From an uncultured Aeromonadaceae bacterium (GTDB lineage Bacteria; Pseudomonadota; Gammaproteobacteria; Enterobacterales; Aeromonadaceae), in assembly GCA_945957385.1 (NCBI GenBank), contig CAMFKP010000001.1, forward strand, positions 79,154-143,153: 64,000 nt of DNA. The letters are read 5' to 3'. The position numbers were made by a program, and so were the translations under genes. Of this stretch, positions 33,581 to 42,853 are shown piece after piece; position 1 is the stretch's first letter, and each line of letters starts with the position of its first letter. The notes below the pieces were generated by a model. The model searched no databases and had not been told where the DNA came from. It saw nothing but the letters and a program-made list of their open reading frames with translations.

Positions 33581-35716
33581 TCAATTGTCGTACTCTGTTC
33601 CAAATGGCGTCGGGCGGCCAAATAAGTCAGGCTCGGATGGCGCTGGCCTACGAACCGCTGGGGTAAGCATGGGAGGACGAAGCCCACGTTTCTTATCTTG
33701 GGGAACAGATGGCAAAGGCGCAGCCAAATCTACCGGCATTTCTGTGACAAGTCGCGGCTTAGGCATGTTGTCGTTTGGATTGTTATTGACGGCAAAGCCA
33801 TGATCAGCACGCCCCGCCTCCTTCTGCTCAAGAGTTGTCATCCCACCCGCCCCCGTCCAAAAATCGGGATGAGTGATCGTTTCTGGCTTTATAGGGTGCT
33901 CTTCTATGACCTTTGTGACCGGCAAAGGTGAATCAGGGAGCGGTTGATGGGCGGTTTGATTTTCTGCTTGGAGAGCAGGAGATTTGACCGGTGGATTCTC
34001 AACGAGGTAAGAACCTGGATGGTGTGACAAGGCATGCATCTGCTGGGCGGAAAGCTTAACTTCCGGCACAGAGGGCTCAGCTAGACCTGATAGGCGAGGA
34101 TTCAGGCTCGCAATTGCGCCAACGATGGCGTCACTGGATTGATATTGGGCGACATCTTTAGGCGCTTGCAAGCTAGCTACAGGGCGCAACATTGCAATCT
34201 GGGCACCTTGGCGGGATAGGGTCTCAAAACGCTGCAAAATGGCAGAGTTGGTCTGACGATGCGCATGAGGGGCCGGCGACTGATTCAGATCAGATGCACG
34301 AATGAGGCGGGATGCCTGATCAGCAGGAATATGTTGATTGGCTACCGATGACAACATCAGGGCGTTAGATATTTCAGTCTCGGGCAAATCAGCGACAAGG
34401 CGGAGTTGATGGCGCAGAGGGTGCGTTTCTTCGATTTGTGGCGTTCGATCAAACTTGTTTATTGCACGCAGATCAGCACCAGCACGGATCAGTTGATGTG
34501 CAGTGCTGGGGTCTTTAGCGTAATGCAAAGGTGTATTTGAAAACTGATCTCTGGCATGGACATTAGCACCTTTTGCTATAAGGGCAGAAAGGACATCGGT
34601 ATTGTTGTTGATGCTGGCCACATGCAAGGCAGTGACGGATTGAATACCGTTGTAGGGGCGCTTAGCATCCAGGTCTACGTCTGCCCCAGCAAGCAGGGCA
34701 ATCATGCGTGATGACTTGGCGAGGTGGATAGGACTGAGCCCGTCGTGCTTGGACTTAGGATTAAAAGTGCCATCTTTGACGAAATGATTGATGGTTTCGG
34801 TTTGATCAAGAGATATGGCGTAGTGCGCAAGCGATATCTTTTGGCCCTCGCCCAGATCAATCGGTGTGTTTGGATTTACGCGATGCGCAACGATATAGTC
34901 ATGGGCCTTCTGATAGCTGCCGTTCGCATAGAGTGCGGCAACACTGGCGGCCTGATTGTGGCGATTGAGCCGATCAGGGCCAAAGGTGCCATGGAAAAGT
35001 TGCCGAACGCGGAGATGAAGCGATGCAAGAGTTTGCTGCTGCTTCAAGGCTGGCGGCGTGGCATGCTGAACCGGTATGGATTCAGTGGAATATGGCTGAA
35101 TTCGTTGCCTTTGCTCAGAGGTAAAGGAGATCCGATGCTCAGTATCTCGCGCCTCGATCTCACAGGGGTGATTAAGGTATCGTCGGAAAGCTTGCTGATG
35201 AAGGTCTTTCTTGACATCTTCGGAGACGAGATGTGTTTCACTAGGTCGTAAACCTAGCTCTTGGCGCTTACTCGCGAGCATCTGAACATAATGTGCAGAT
35301 GCGTTACTCGATAGGTCTAATGCCTCAACAAATTGGACGGCATGTTGTGCTTCGTGTGCGATGCTACTGAGCAAGGCCTGTCGGCGCTCTGGCGATGCTA
35401 GTGCCTCACGGACATTTTGCTTATTCAGATCGATCTGAATGGATTGATGGTTGAACTGAGCAGAATCATAGTCGGACACCCCCGCTTTAACCAAAATCCC
35501 AGACAAAACGGGATACTGCTCGTAGAGATGGGGGTGGACAAAAATACTTTGCAATGGCACGTCTTCGCCGGAATCGAGCTTGGCCAGGTGATTAACACTT
35601 AGCTCGGCTGAAGAATCATCGATCTCAAATTTTTGATGCCCATCGTAGGGGCTGACAAACACAAGGCCTTTTTCTTGGGCAGCCTTAAACCCCTTAGCCA
35701 TTTTGCCAGCGTACAT
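33581..35716 (-). CDS. Ankyrin-repeat protein with N-terminal zincin
   Basis: 711 residues from ATG 35716, chosen for GAGAGG seven bases upstream. The N-terminal 190 residues resemble the LPD23 domain: LYEQYPVLSGI, LLSSIAHEAQHAVQ with HEAQH (H121, E122, H125), and CEIEARDTEHR as candidate third ligand. At about 245-420 are at least four ankyrin repeats (DGLSPIHLAKSS, SVTALHVASIN, FSNTPLHYAKD). The rest is proline- and alanine-rich. Ankyrin plus peptidase is a classic design for proteins delivered by Dot/Icm-type machines, so this may be a translocated effector or a protein carried into recipients. There is no signal peptide. Confidence 0.7.
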   Translation of the reverse strand: MYAGKMAKGFKAAQEKGLVFVSPYDGHQKFEIDDSSAELSVNHLAKLDSGEDVPLQSIFVHPHLYEQYPVLSGILVKAGVSDYDSAQFNHQSIQIDLNKQNVREALASPERRQALLSSIAHEAQHAVQFVEALDLSSNASAHYVQMLASKRQELGLRPSETHLVSEDVKKDLHQQAFRRYLNHPCEIEARDTEHRISFTSEQRQRIQPYSTESIPVQHATPPALKQQQTLASLHLRVRQLFHGTFGPDRLNRHNQAASVAALYANGSYQKAHDYIVAHRVNPNTPIDLGEGQKISLAHYAISLDQTETINHFVKDGTFNPKSKHDGLSPIHLAKSSRMIALLAGADVDLDAKRPYNGIQSVTALHVASINNNTDVLSALIAKGANVHARDQFSNTPLHYAKDPSTAHQLIRAGADLRAINKFDRTPQIEETHPLRHQLRLVADLPETEISNALMLSSVANQHIPADQASRLIRASDLNQSPAPHAHRQTNSAILQRFETLSRQGAQIAMLRPVASLQAPKDVAQYQSSDAIVGAIASLNPRLSGLAEPSVPEVKLSAQQMHALSHHPGSYLVENPPVKSPALQAENQTAHQPLPDSPLPVTKVIEEHPIKPETITHPDFWTGAGGMTTLEQKEAGRADHGFAVNNNPNDNMPKPRLVTEMPVDLAAPLPSVPQDKKRGLRPPMLTPAVRRPAPSEPDLFGRPTPFGTEYDN

Positions 35717-35727
35717 TGTGCATCCTC

Positions 35728-36033
35728 TCAGGGGCGGATAATTTGGACCGTTCGATCTATCCAAGCCTCGCCATGCCGTGAAGGCATGACGCAGGTTATA
35801 TGGGCAGCATGGGCAAGCTGGGATGCGATCAATGTAGGCGGGATATTGATGATCGCACCCGTTGGACCTGATGTGCCGACGAAAATGATGGCGGGCTTAC
35901 CATCAATGGTGCTGAGCAAACCGGTTGACGATTCCGTATATTGCTCAAGAATAATAGCCTCTTCAGAAGAGGCTACGATTATTGAGTAAGGGCAGATGGG
36001 GACGAGATGCCCATCAAACTGAATAGAGCCCAT
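35728..36033 (-). CDS. Small hypothetical protein before ankyrin zincin
   Basis: 101 residues, rich in short strands and glycine turns, no signal peptide. It starts two bases after the stop of the preceding gene and ends 11 before the ankyrin-zincin start. It may be a partner or chaperone of that protein by position. The DNA near the 5' end shows a short inverted repeat (CCTCTTCAGAAGAGG at about 35958-35972). Confidence 0.5.
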   Translation of the reverse strand: MGSIQFDGHLVPICPYSIIVASSEEAIILEQYTESSTGLLSTIDGKPAIIFVGTSGPTGAIINIPPTLIASQLAHAAHITCVMPSRHGEAWIDRTVQIIRP

Positions 36034-36035
36034 CG

Positions 36036-36443
36036 TCAACCAACGCCTGGAGAGTCATAGCTTGTTGACTTCCATTCGTCTGGATCGCGGGCTGAACGGG
36101 CAGGCATTGTTGGATCAACCAAGTCGCCATATCGTGCAGCATCAGATGATGGGATAAGGGTGCCGGTTTGAGAAACGGAGTACCCCATTTCTTTTGCAAT
36201 AGTAGTTGTCACCGCAGAAATGGCCCGTTGTGCCATGGGGCTTGGCTCACCTGCTCGGCGAACTTCGGCAATATCATCGAGGGACAACGAAGAGGTGTTT
36301 GATAGGCCTGGCACGATCCGATAGGCCGATGATACTGGGCTGGATGATGGCATGGGTGAGCCCTTACCAAAGGCGGCCACATCACCAGCGGGGTAAACGA
36401 TATCAGACCCACCAATGGTTGAGATAAGTTGCATTCCCGACAT
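36036..36443 (-). CDS. Hypothetical low-complexity protein
   Basis: 135 residues, serine-, alanine- and proline-rich with no cysteines and only short predicted helices; possibly disordered. It lies 16 bases after the 375-residue gene and is in the same operon. Not recognised. Confidence 0.5.
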   Translation of the reverse strand: MSGMQLISTIGGSDIVYPAGDVAAFGKGSPMPSSSPVSSAYRIVPGLSNTSSLSLDDIAEVRRAGEPSPMAQRAISAVTTTIAKEMGYSVSQTGTLIPSSDAARYGDLVDPTMPARSARDPDEWKSTSYDSPGVG

Positions 36444-36459
36444 TTTCTTTCCTTATCAT

Positions 36460-37587
36460 CTAGTGAGAATTCCGGTCTTGCGACAATTTGTCTTCGCCGG
36501 TAATGAGCTTGATCATTGATGCAAAAAAGCGAGAGAACTCTTGATGGATTGGCTCTGTCGGCCACCCCTTGCTGTCGCTGCCGCCGCAGTATTTATCAAA
36601 CTCTGCAGCACGGGCAAACTCATCCATGCGATCAAGGGATGAAATGAGCTCACGGGCTTTTGTTGAAAAACATTTCCGGTAGATGTCCGCCGCTGCAGTA
36701 ATTAAGGCCGACTCCACCATGCCGTCATTGGTTCGATTTTGGCCGTAGGCTTCACCCACAATAGACTTCGCGCAGTCAGAAACCATTGCTTCAGCATGCA
36801 TGGCAGCTCGAACCGCAATTTGCTCAAGTGGATCTGGCACACCAAAGTCGAATCGTGAACGCGCCATTTCATCCACCAAGGCTGATGCTACCGTAACCTT
36901 AGCAAGCAACTTTGATACGGCCACATCAAGAGTTGCGTCAAGGTACGAGGCATCACCCTCCCCGAGCAAATATTCAGTGCGATCAATTTTGTTTGCAATG
37001 CGCACCTGCAGGCTAGCAAGACTCTCGGTATCGTCAACAGCAAATTCGTGGACATACCGTCCAATATGAGCCTTCGCCATAATATCGAGCTGTGCGCGAA
37101 AAATACGGTTACGGTGGCCGGCATAGCGGGGATGGGCGCTGGTAATGCCAATGGCGGCAATCACCTGATCGGTGCTTTGCATAGCACGAGCTAGAATGCC
37201 GTCGATGATCTCATCCTCTCGCTCACTCTCGCCGCCTTTGATGCCAGGATAAACCATCAATGCACTGACCAGTTCTGATGAGGCATAAATCGATGCCGCA
37301 TTGACGCGGGCAGCATGGGTCACTGAGCGACCATCTGTCTGGGCAAACGCTTGGGCCGCTGAGGTGCTGGCGGTCTCAAACACGCCAAGTGCGCTTGAGA
37401 CATTACCAGAGTTGTCTGAGCGCAAAGTGCTGTGATCAGCCAGCTCAATAGCTGGGTACGCATCTGCTCGGGCCTGGTGGCTGGTCTTTTCGTTGGCATC
37501 TGACGCGGCCATCATTAAACGTGCGGTTTGAAATAAGTGCTGGGCACTTGTCACTTCATGCACTTGAGGGAGGCGATCTTGGTTCAT
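36460..37587 (-). CDS. Hypothetical helical protein
   Basis: 375 residues, helical throughout and rich in alanine, without signal peptide or membrane segment. Not recognised. It is the first gene of the operon leading to the ankyrin-zincin protein, so effector-related or structural roles are both possible. A promoter should lie at 37590-37660, shared with the divergent gene. Confidence 0.55.
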   Translation of the reverse strand: MNQDRLPQVHEVTSAQHLFQTARLMMAASDANEKTSHQARADAYPAIELADHSTLRSDNSGNVSSALGVFETASTSAAQAFAQTDGRSVTHAARVNAASIYASSELVSALMVYPGIKGGESEREDEIIDGILARAMQSTDQVIAAIGITSAHPRYAGHRNRIFRAQLDIMAKAHIGRYVHEFAVDDTESLASLQVRIANKIDRTEYLLGEGDASYLDATLDVAVSKLLAKVTVASALVDEMARSRFDFGVPDPLEQIAVRAAMHAEAMVSDCAKSIVGEAYGQNRTNDGMVESALITAAADIYRKCFSTKARELISSLDRMDEFARAAEFDKYCGGSDSKGWPTEPIHQEFSRFFASMIKLITGEDKLSQDRNSH

Positions 37588-37668
37588 TTTGCGTCTCGAT
37601 GTGTATCCTGCGTTTTTTTGGAGGTACTATATTTATATCCTTATTGTAATCATAGTGCGGAGTTATTT

Positions 37669-38148
37669 GTGAACGAAAGTACCAATTTTTTCGACTTAAA
37701 TCGTGCAATTTGTGACATTGCTTTCGCTTACCACGCAGTTCGGTGGCTCGAAGCTCTCCCGTCAATCTTGCGGAGCACAATAAGATTCGATGGTAGCGAT
37801 ATCCAATGCTATCGCCTTTCTTTACCTTTATCTGAAGGCATTGGAGTTGCGACTGACTCTATTGGGAAAGCCATTGTTTTTAGCGATGAACTGGAATGGG
37901 TAAAAGGCCTGCCGGTTGAGAGTTTTTCACTGAATGACACATTTTTTACAATTTTGGTACGCGGCTTTGATTTTGGGCAGCGTAAAATCCCTGAGTTCGC
38001 AATCCAACTAACGCTGCCTACCGATGGCAACGCGAAGCAATTCATCAATGCAATTAAAGATGAGATTCAGCTGGGCCTTGCAGTGGCGTCGAAGGAAGGG
38101 GTGATCAGCAGGGTAAATAGCGTATTCTCCTGCAGCTATTCAGCATAA
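37669..38148 (+). CDS. Hypothetical protein, divergent
   Basis: 159 residues from GTG 37669, with GGAG seven bases upstream. Soluble, mixed alpha/beta; no family recognised. It is an isolated + strand gene between two - strand operons and ends directly in a bidirectional terminator. Confidence 0.55.
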   Translation: MNESTNFFDLNRAICDIAFAYHAVRWLEALPSILRSTIRFDGSDIQCYRLSLPLSEGIGVATDSIGKAIVFSDELEWVKGLPVESFSLNDTFFTILVRGFDFGQRKIPEFAIQLTLPTDGNAKQFINAIKDEIQLGLAVASKEGVISRVNSVFSCSYSA

Positions 38149-38173
38149 AAAAAGGGCTCAATGAGCCCTTTTT
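38146..38173. terminator. Bidirectional terminator
   Basis: GGGCTC-AAT-GAGCCC is flanked by seven A on the left and TTTTTGTTT on the right, so it can end transcription from both sides. Confidence 0.85.
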
Positions 38174-38186
38174 GTTTACCGCATTT

Positions 38187-38552
38187 TTATTGAGGTTTTG
38201 CAGCCCCCTGCTCTATTCGCCTACATGTCCTATTGACCGATTGCATCGCCAGTTGAGGGGTCATACCTTGCTTGCGGCACAAATGAAAATGGTTTTTTAG
38301 TTCCTCGGCCAGAGATATAACCTGATGTGCATCACCACCTATCGCCGTTATAACCTGCTGGGCACGGCGGATATATGGTGACATTTCCATTTGAGTCCAT
38401 CGTCGGATAGCGACTAAACCAGTATCCCGATATCTCAGGATACGGCGTGTACGCTGCAGCTGAAGTGATTCTGCGTAGGAGAGGTGATTACCCTCCCCTA
38501 TCGTTACCGCAACATCAAGATAACTTGCATCAGCACCCGCAAAATTCCTCAA
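38187..38552 (-). CDS. Small basic helical protein
   Basis: 121 residues from TTG 38552, with GGAG eight bases upstream and directly after the preceding stop. Basic and helical, arginine-rich. It is the last gene of the conjugation block. Function unknown. Confidence 0.5.
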   Translation of the reverse strand: MRNFAGADASYLDVAVTIGEGNHLSYAESLQLQRTRRILRYRDTGLVAIRRWTQMEMSPYIRRAQQVITAIGGDAHQVISLAEELKNHFHLCRKQGMTPQLAMQSVNRTCRRIEQGAAKPQ

Positions 38553-38557
38553 GGCAA

Positions 38558-39529
38558 TTACTCCGAAGCAAGGCAGCCAAGATCAGTATTACCCACATCG
38601 ATCCCCATGCGTTTTAGGGTTTCAATTTGGACATTACCGGTGTCCACGCCGGCATATGGGTCTGTACCGCCGTTAGCAATGGCTTCTTTTTGTTGGTCAA
38701 CCATTTTACCAATTTCATCTGGTGAGATTGCCCCTTTCTGGAGGGCAGATGCTGAGGCAGACGACTTGTTGGCAGATGGAACCAGCTTAGTAAACACATA
38801 TGATCCGGCGAGAATGAACACTAAAAATACGGCAATTGATGCACCGATCTTCCACAGGGGCCATTTTTCGGAGTCATAAAGTGGTTTTGACTGGAAGCCA
38901 GTCGCTTGTTTGCGCTGTTTACGTGCAGCGGAATACATGGCGCTCTTAAGCTGTTGGCGGTGCCCATGGGCAGCAACGGCAGGCACAGATACCGGCGCAG
39001 AGCCAGTTGAAGAAAGTGCAGAGTAAAATTCAGCTTCGTTGTATTCAGCGGCTTGCGAGATAGCGCCACTGAGAATAGCACTCCATTCAGCAGCAAAGGC
39101 TTGCTGGAGATTGCGAGTAACCTGAACCTCGTCATTGCCGCGCTCATTGGCAACGATGGTCTTTTTGAACTCGCCAGCCGCCTGGAATTTAGCAAGGGTA
39201 ATAGTATTGCCACCAATCAGAACATTTGCTTGGATGGTGATTTGCGTTTCTTCCGAACCATTTTCATCTGCCGATTTGGTGATATTGACGGCTGGCGGTT
39301 CAAAAATCCCATCATTAAGCTTATAGGTGACTAATTGCTCATAAACGGCAGAGTCTGAAATGTAGGCGGCCTGAGCTGCCGTATCTAAAGACATGCCCGA
39401 ACGGAGAAAAATCTGGATCTGGCTTGTTTTCGGATCATAGCGGAGCACAACACCCTCAATCCAAGGCTTCAACTTGAGAAATTCTTGAGGGTGGTTCGTG
39501 GTAAATTTTGGCTTCTTAGGTGCGCTCAT
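38558..39529 (-). CDS. Conjugation-block membrane protein
   Basis: 323 residues: about 220 cytoplasmic residues, one membrane segment (about 227-249) and a short outer tail containing a single cysteine near the end (LGCLASE). No family recognised. It overlaps the DsbC-like gene by ATGA, indicating co-translation. A bitopic inner-membrane protein with a large cytoplasmic part would fit a regulator or scaffold of the transfer machine. Confidence 0.6.
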   Translation of the reverse strand: MSAPKKPKFTTNHPQEFLKLKPWIEGVVLRYDPKTSQIQIFLRSGMSLDTAAQAAYISDSAVYEQLVTYKLNDGIFEPPAVNITKSADENGSEETQITIQANVLIGGNTITLAKFQAAGEFKKTIVANERGNDEVQVTRNLQQAFAAEWSAILSGAISQAAEYNEAEFYSALSSTGSAPVSVPAVAAHGHRQQLKSAMYSAARKQRKQATGFQSKPLYDSEKWPLWKIGASIAVFLVFILAGSYVFTKLVPSANKSSASASALQKGAISPDEIGKMVDQQKEAIANGGTDPYAGVDTGNVQIETLKRMGIDVGNTDLGCLASE

Positions 39530-40407
39530 TTCTTTTTGATATCCTGCAGGATGTGTTGAACAATGGCCGTATCGCCGGCTTTACGCACAACGGGTTGGCC
39601 TGCTGCGTTGAGGTAATAAGCTGTTGGGACGCCGATCTGACCCAGATCTGGGTTAGATGTATACGTGGCGCGTAGGAATTGCTCATTGGTCATGAGATCT
39701 GCAACGATTCGCTCGTCTGGCTTGCCACCTGCAAGTGATGCATTTTCAAAAACTTGCTGAATGGCTTTGGTCTGATCTTTCATAGCCAAGCCAGTCACGA
39801 TTGAATCAAGGCTTTTAAGTCGCTGCTGATCGTTGCCGAGGACGATAACAGGTAGCCACTTGACTGTGATTTGACCGGCTGCAACCGCTGGGCGCAAAGC
39901 CTGATAGAGCTTGTGGCAGTATGGGCACTTCGGATCGAACACGACGTACAGGATCTGATCTATTGGCCGAGGTTTGCCATCAAGAAAACCACGTTTACTG
40001 TTGATTTGCTCGACCGCCTTTTGTGCGCTCAATGGCGGCAATTGCTGGGCGGCAGGTTGGTTTGCAGACGACTGGGCTCCAGAAGCAGGAGGCAGGGCTT
40101 CACTTGCCTGCTTATCTGCATCTGTGATCATGTTATTCGATAGGACTTGCCCCGTCTTGGCATCCCAAACAACACCGGCAAAAGCAGTTTTACCATCTTG
40201 GGTAACGTACATAACAGCGGGCTTAGATCCTTTGCCGGCACTAACAACCCATGCGGTGGTGCCGTTTGGGCCTGGCTTCTTGGATAGAACGTGCAATCCC
40301 TTGCCTTTGAGGAACTCTGGCGCACCGGCTGGTGCTGATGGCTGCGCAGCAACCGCTGAGAATGCATAGATTGATGCTAGCAATGCAAAGATAATTCGTG
40401 AATTCAT
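39526..40407 (-). CDS. trbB: DsbC/TrbB-like thiol-disulfide protein
   Basis: 293 residues with a signal peptide (about 1-20). The C-terminal half is a DsbC/DsbG-type thioredoxin domain with CPYC near residue 160 (DPKCPYCHKLYQAL) and GVPTAYY containing the cis-proline. The N-terminal part would be the dimerisation and linker region. It should isomerise or form disulfides in the many cysteine-containing exported proteins of this element. In IncI plasmids TrbB has this role and lies near trbC; the symbol is given on that basis. The ends overlap or touch both neighbours. Confidence 0.8.
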   Translation of the reverse strand: MNSRIIFALLASIYAFSAVAAQPSAPAGAPEFLKGKGLHVLSKKPGPNGTTAWVVSAGKGSKPAVMYVTQDGKTAFAGVVWDAKTGQVLSNNMITDADKQASEALPPASGAQSSANQPAAQQLPPLSAQKAVEQINSKRGFLDGKPRPIDQILYVVFDPKCPYCHKLYQALRPAVAAGQITVKWLPVIVLGNDQQRLKSLDSIVTGLAMKDQTKAIQQVFENASLAGGKPDERIVADLMTNEQFLRATYTSNPDLGQIGVPTAYYLNAAGQPVVRKAGDTAIVQHILQDIKKK

Positions 40408-40904
40408 TAGTTCCTCACCATTGTCAGTTGGATACTTTTGCCATATTTATTAGCGAAGTGATTTGTTAATATCCGCTCCCACATGGCAGCGCGTTTTCTT
40501 ATCAAAGATGCGTAATTTGAGTTGTATGGTTCATTAGCGCTGTGATACATCGCTGCCGCACGCCAATACCCCATTCTGTTTTGATTCTTGGCTATAAGGG
40601 CTGACAATCGGTGAGCTGCCAAATCAGCGGCGTAACAACCATCAGATTTTAGATGGTACTCTGTAATACCCAGTTTCTCGTAATCCGATTTGATTGTTTT
40701 TCGATTGAACTGGAGTTCGCCAACATCCACAGCGCCATTGGGATGGATGGTAACTTTACCATGCGCCCCCGCCTCTTGCTCCCATACAGCAATCAATACA
40801 TTTGCAGGGACTGAATGTTTATTCGCCCTGGCAATTACGCAATTTAAGTCGGCTTTACGCCCTTCAACATAATATGCGTCTATCTGCGGAGGAAGATCGA
40901 TCAT
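40407..40904 (-). CDS. Lytic transglycosylase (SLT/VirB1-like)
   Basis: 165 residues without a clear signal peptide in this frame. The Slt fold is visible: catalytic glutamate in AVWEQEAG (near residue 43), VDVGELQFN, and AAAMYHSANEP. It should cleave peptidoglycan glycan strands to allow assembly of the secretion channel. The absence of a signal peptide is odd and suggests export by another route or an annotated start that is too short; upstream is occupied by the 40909 gene. Confidence 0.8.
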   Translation of the reverse strand: MIDLPPQIDAYYVEGRKADLNCVIARANKHSVPANVLIAVWEQEAGAHGKVTIHPNGAVDVGELQFNRKTIKSDYEKLGITEYHLKSDGCYAADLAAHRLSALIAKNQNRMGYWRAAAMYHSANEPYNSNYASLIRKRAAMWERILTNHFANKYGKSIQLTMVRN

Positions 40905-40908
40905 TTTC

Positions 40909-41544
40909 TTATTTTTGAATTAGTTGATCGAAGTCATCTTTAACTTGGCTTTTAGCCAACCAGAATAATTGTTCAGACATCCAGTCACGAAGATTATTCG
41001 GATTGTACAGACGGTCGTGCAAAGCAATCCAATACCAATATGCACACTTAAGGCCTCGAATTGCCAAAGTAATAGCGAGTAGAAGCGATGAGATCGCATA
41101 AAGCGGGGATGAAAATATTGCCAGAAATGCCGCAATCAAGATGACAACCATGGACGATAGCAGATACATGCGATTCTGTTGCACATGGTTTTGGAGGATA
41201 TTGTAATACTCTTGGTCGGTGAGATCATCGAACTGAGAGCTGTACTTTTTTGCATCGTCCTCTGTGACAATTGATCCCATCGCTGGGCGTACAAACCCAC
41301 ATGAACTACATTTTGCCTCCTGATCAGTCAGGGCAGGCATGGTCAAGGCCTGGCAGCGAGGGCATGCCTCAGTAGTTGCGGCTTTGCCTAGGTCAGATGC
41401 CATACCTACAATGCGCTTCATGCCGTCCAGATTGGCTATCTTTTTCAGTGCAGCCACATGAGCACGGTGGTAGCGCCGGATCAGTCCAGGCTTTTTGGCA
41501 GGAGTTCCGTTGGTGGTTTTATGATCTAGGTCTTGCTTTGACAT
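40909..41544 (-). CDS. Zinc-ribbon membrane protein of conjugation block
   Basis: 211 residues. A CPRC...CSSC zinc ribbon lies at about residues 60-80, followed by two membrane helices at about 125-165. The cytoplasmic C-terminus is aromatic-rich. Function unknown; it is in the middle of the co-directional conjugation genes and touches the 41544 gene. DotM-like roles were considered but no motif supports them. Confidence 0.6.
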   Translation of the reverse strand: MSKQDLDHKTTNGTPAKKPGLIRRYHRAHVAALKKIANLDGMKRIVGMASDLGKAATTEACPRCQALTMPALTDQEAKCSSCGFVRPAMGSIVTEDDAKKYSSQFDDLTDQEYYNILQNHVQQNRMYLLSSMVVILIAAFLAIFSSPLYAISSLLLAITLAIRGLKCAYWYWIALHDRLYNPNNLRDWMSEQLFWLAKSQVKDDFDQLIQK

Positions 41545-41927
41545 TAGTTGTCTGCCGGTTGTATCTCGGAAAAAATCGCGTAATCGTTGAGCTTCGCAAG
41601 TTCGGCAGACAATAGCACATGATTTTTAGGATCAACGATTTCACCTGCAACGCGAATAACAGGCTGTTGCGGATCATCGTCGTTGTATTCGCAGGTTATT
41701 GAGGCTAGAAGATTTCGGTCTGGATACAGATCATAGGCAAATGCAAATACTGAAGGGCCGTTGAACTGTACTTCTACAAAAGCGCCACTCTCGTTGTCCG
41801 ACAGAATACCCTTGATAGCGGGGCCATCGTAAGTAAGCATTGCTTGTACTGGATCATCTTTATATGGCTGCGGAATAAACTGCGGCGGCAGCTGTTGGAG
41901 CAGCATTTGAGTCAATAGGTAGTCCAT
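41544..41927 (-). CDS. Small acidic conjugation-block protein
   Basis: 127 residues, acidic, strand-rich, no membrane segment. Size and acidity recall the adaptor proteins IcmS, IcmW and LvgA that help the DotL coupling complex, but there is no sequence motif to confirm. It touches both neighbours in the operon. Confidence 0.55.
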   Translation of the reverse strand: MDYLLTQMLLQQLPPQFIPQPYKDDPVQAMLTYDGPAIKGILSDNESGAFVEVQFNGPSVFAFAYDLYPDRNLLASITCEYNDDDPQQPVIRVAGEIVDPKNHVLLSAELAKLNDYAIFSEIQPADN

Positions 41928-42853
41928 TAGATTTTCTCCACCAGTTCTTGAGCAGCCATAAACATCGTATTCATCAGCATCATCATCGGAACAAGAGGGT
42001 CATCCTTCGAGCTCTGTTGAGCTGACTTAATGATGGCCTTCATCGATTTTGAAGGCGCTATTTTCTTAAAAACAAATTCTTGCGTTGCAACACAATAAAT
42101 CATCTGGTTATAGACCAGGCCTATTTCTTTAGCGCCTTTACCAGAATCAAGATGCGTATCTACTTCGGTCGCGGTAAGGTCGTGATTATCAAGCTTGGCA
42201 TTCGGCGGGGCATCACCGCCAGAATCTACCAAATGGACGTATTTTCCAAGTTCAAAAGGCTCTGGCGCTTGTTTTTCTTTTAACCAGTTGGTGAAAATCT
42301 CAGAAAGAACAAGTTTCTCTGGACGAATTGGGGCAATAGTGGTGCCTGCGCCAGCAGCCTTTTTAAGATGAGGGATCAGAATGTCCATAATTGCGTCAGC
42401 ACCCGCGACACTTGATGACTCAACGGCAATTTGACACTCTGTTGTATTTATAACCACCCGACTAATCTTTGTGTCTACAGGGGTATTAGGCAAGAGATTA
42501 ACGACTGCTGCTGCCTTAATGGTCTTTTGCTCAGCCTTAGTGAGCTCACTCAGCTTCTTGTTATATTGGGCTTTAGAAAGATTCGACATCTCTTTCTTTA
42601 AGGTGGCTGGCTTTATGTTCTTCGTATCGGCTCGAAATGCCATGATCAGATACTTGCTGTGGCGCTCTTCAACTAGAGTAGCTGATTGGTCTTCAGTAAT
42701 GGGAGACACCAGACCTTGCTTCTTCTGCTCAGGTGGTTTTATGTCAGCGTATGCGAGGTGTTTGATTGCGTCGCAAAGCTGTTGAGGGTGGACTTTATAG
42801 GCTGGATCGGCGCTGTAAAGGACTAAAGAAGTAATCGGGTCGATATATTTCAT
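41927..42853 (-). CDS. Conjugation-block cytoplasmic protein
   Basis: 308 residues, soluble, lysine-rich in the first half. No family recognised. It overlaps the upstream gene by ATGA and lies two genes after the coupling ATPase, so it may belong to the cytosolic coupling complex. Confidence 0.55.
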   Translation of the reverse strand: MKYIDPITSLVLYSADPAYKVHPQQLCDAIKHLAYADIKPPEQKKQGLVSPITEDQSATLVEERHSKYLIMAFRADTKNIKPATLKKEMSNLSKAQYNKKLSELTKAEQKTIKAAAVVNLLPNTPVDTKISRVVINTTECQIAVESSSVAGADAIMDILIPHLKKAAGAGTTIAPIRPEKLVLSEIFTNWLKEKQAPEPFELGKYVHLVDSGGDAPPNAKLDNHDLTATEVDTHLDSGKGAKEIGLVYNQMIYCVATQEFVFKKIAPSKSMKAIIKSAQQSSKDDPLVPMMMLMNTMFMAAQELVEKI

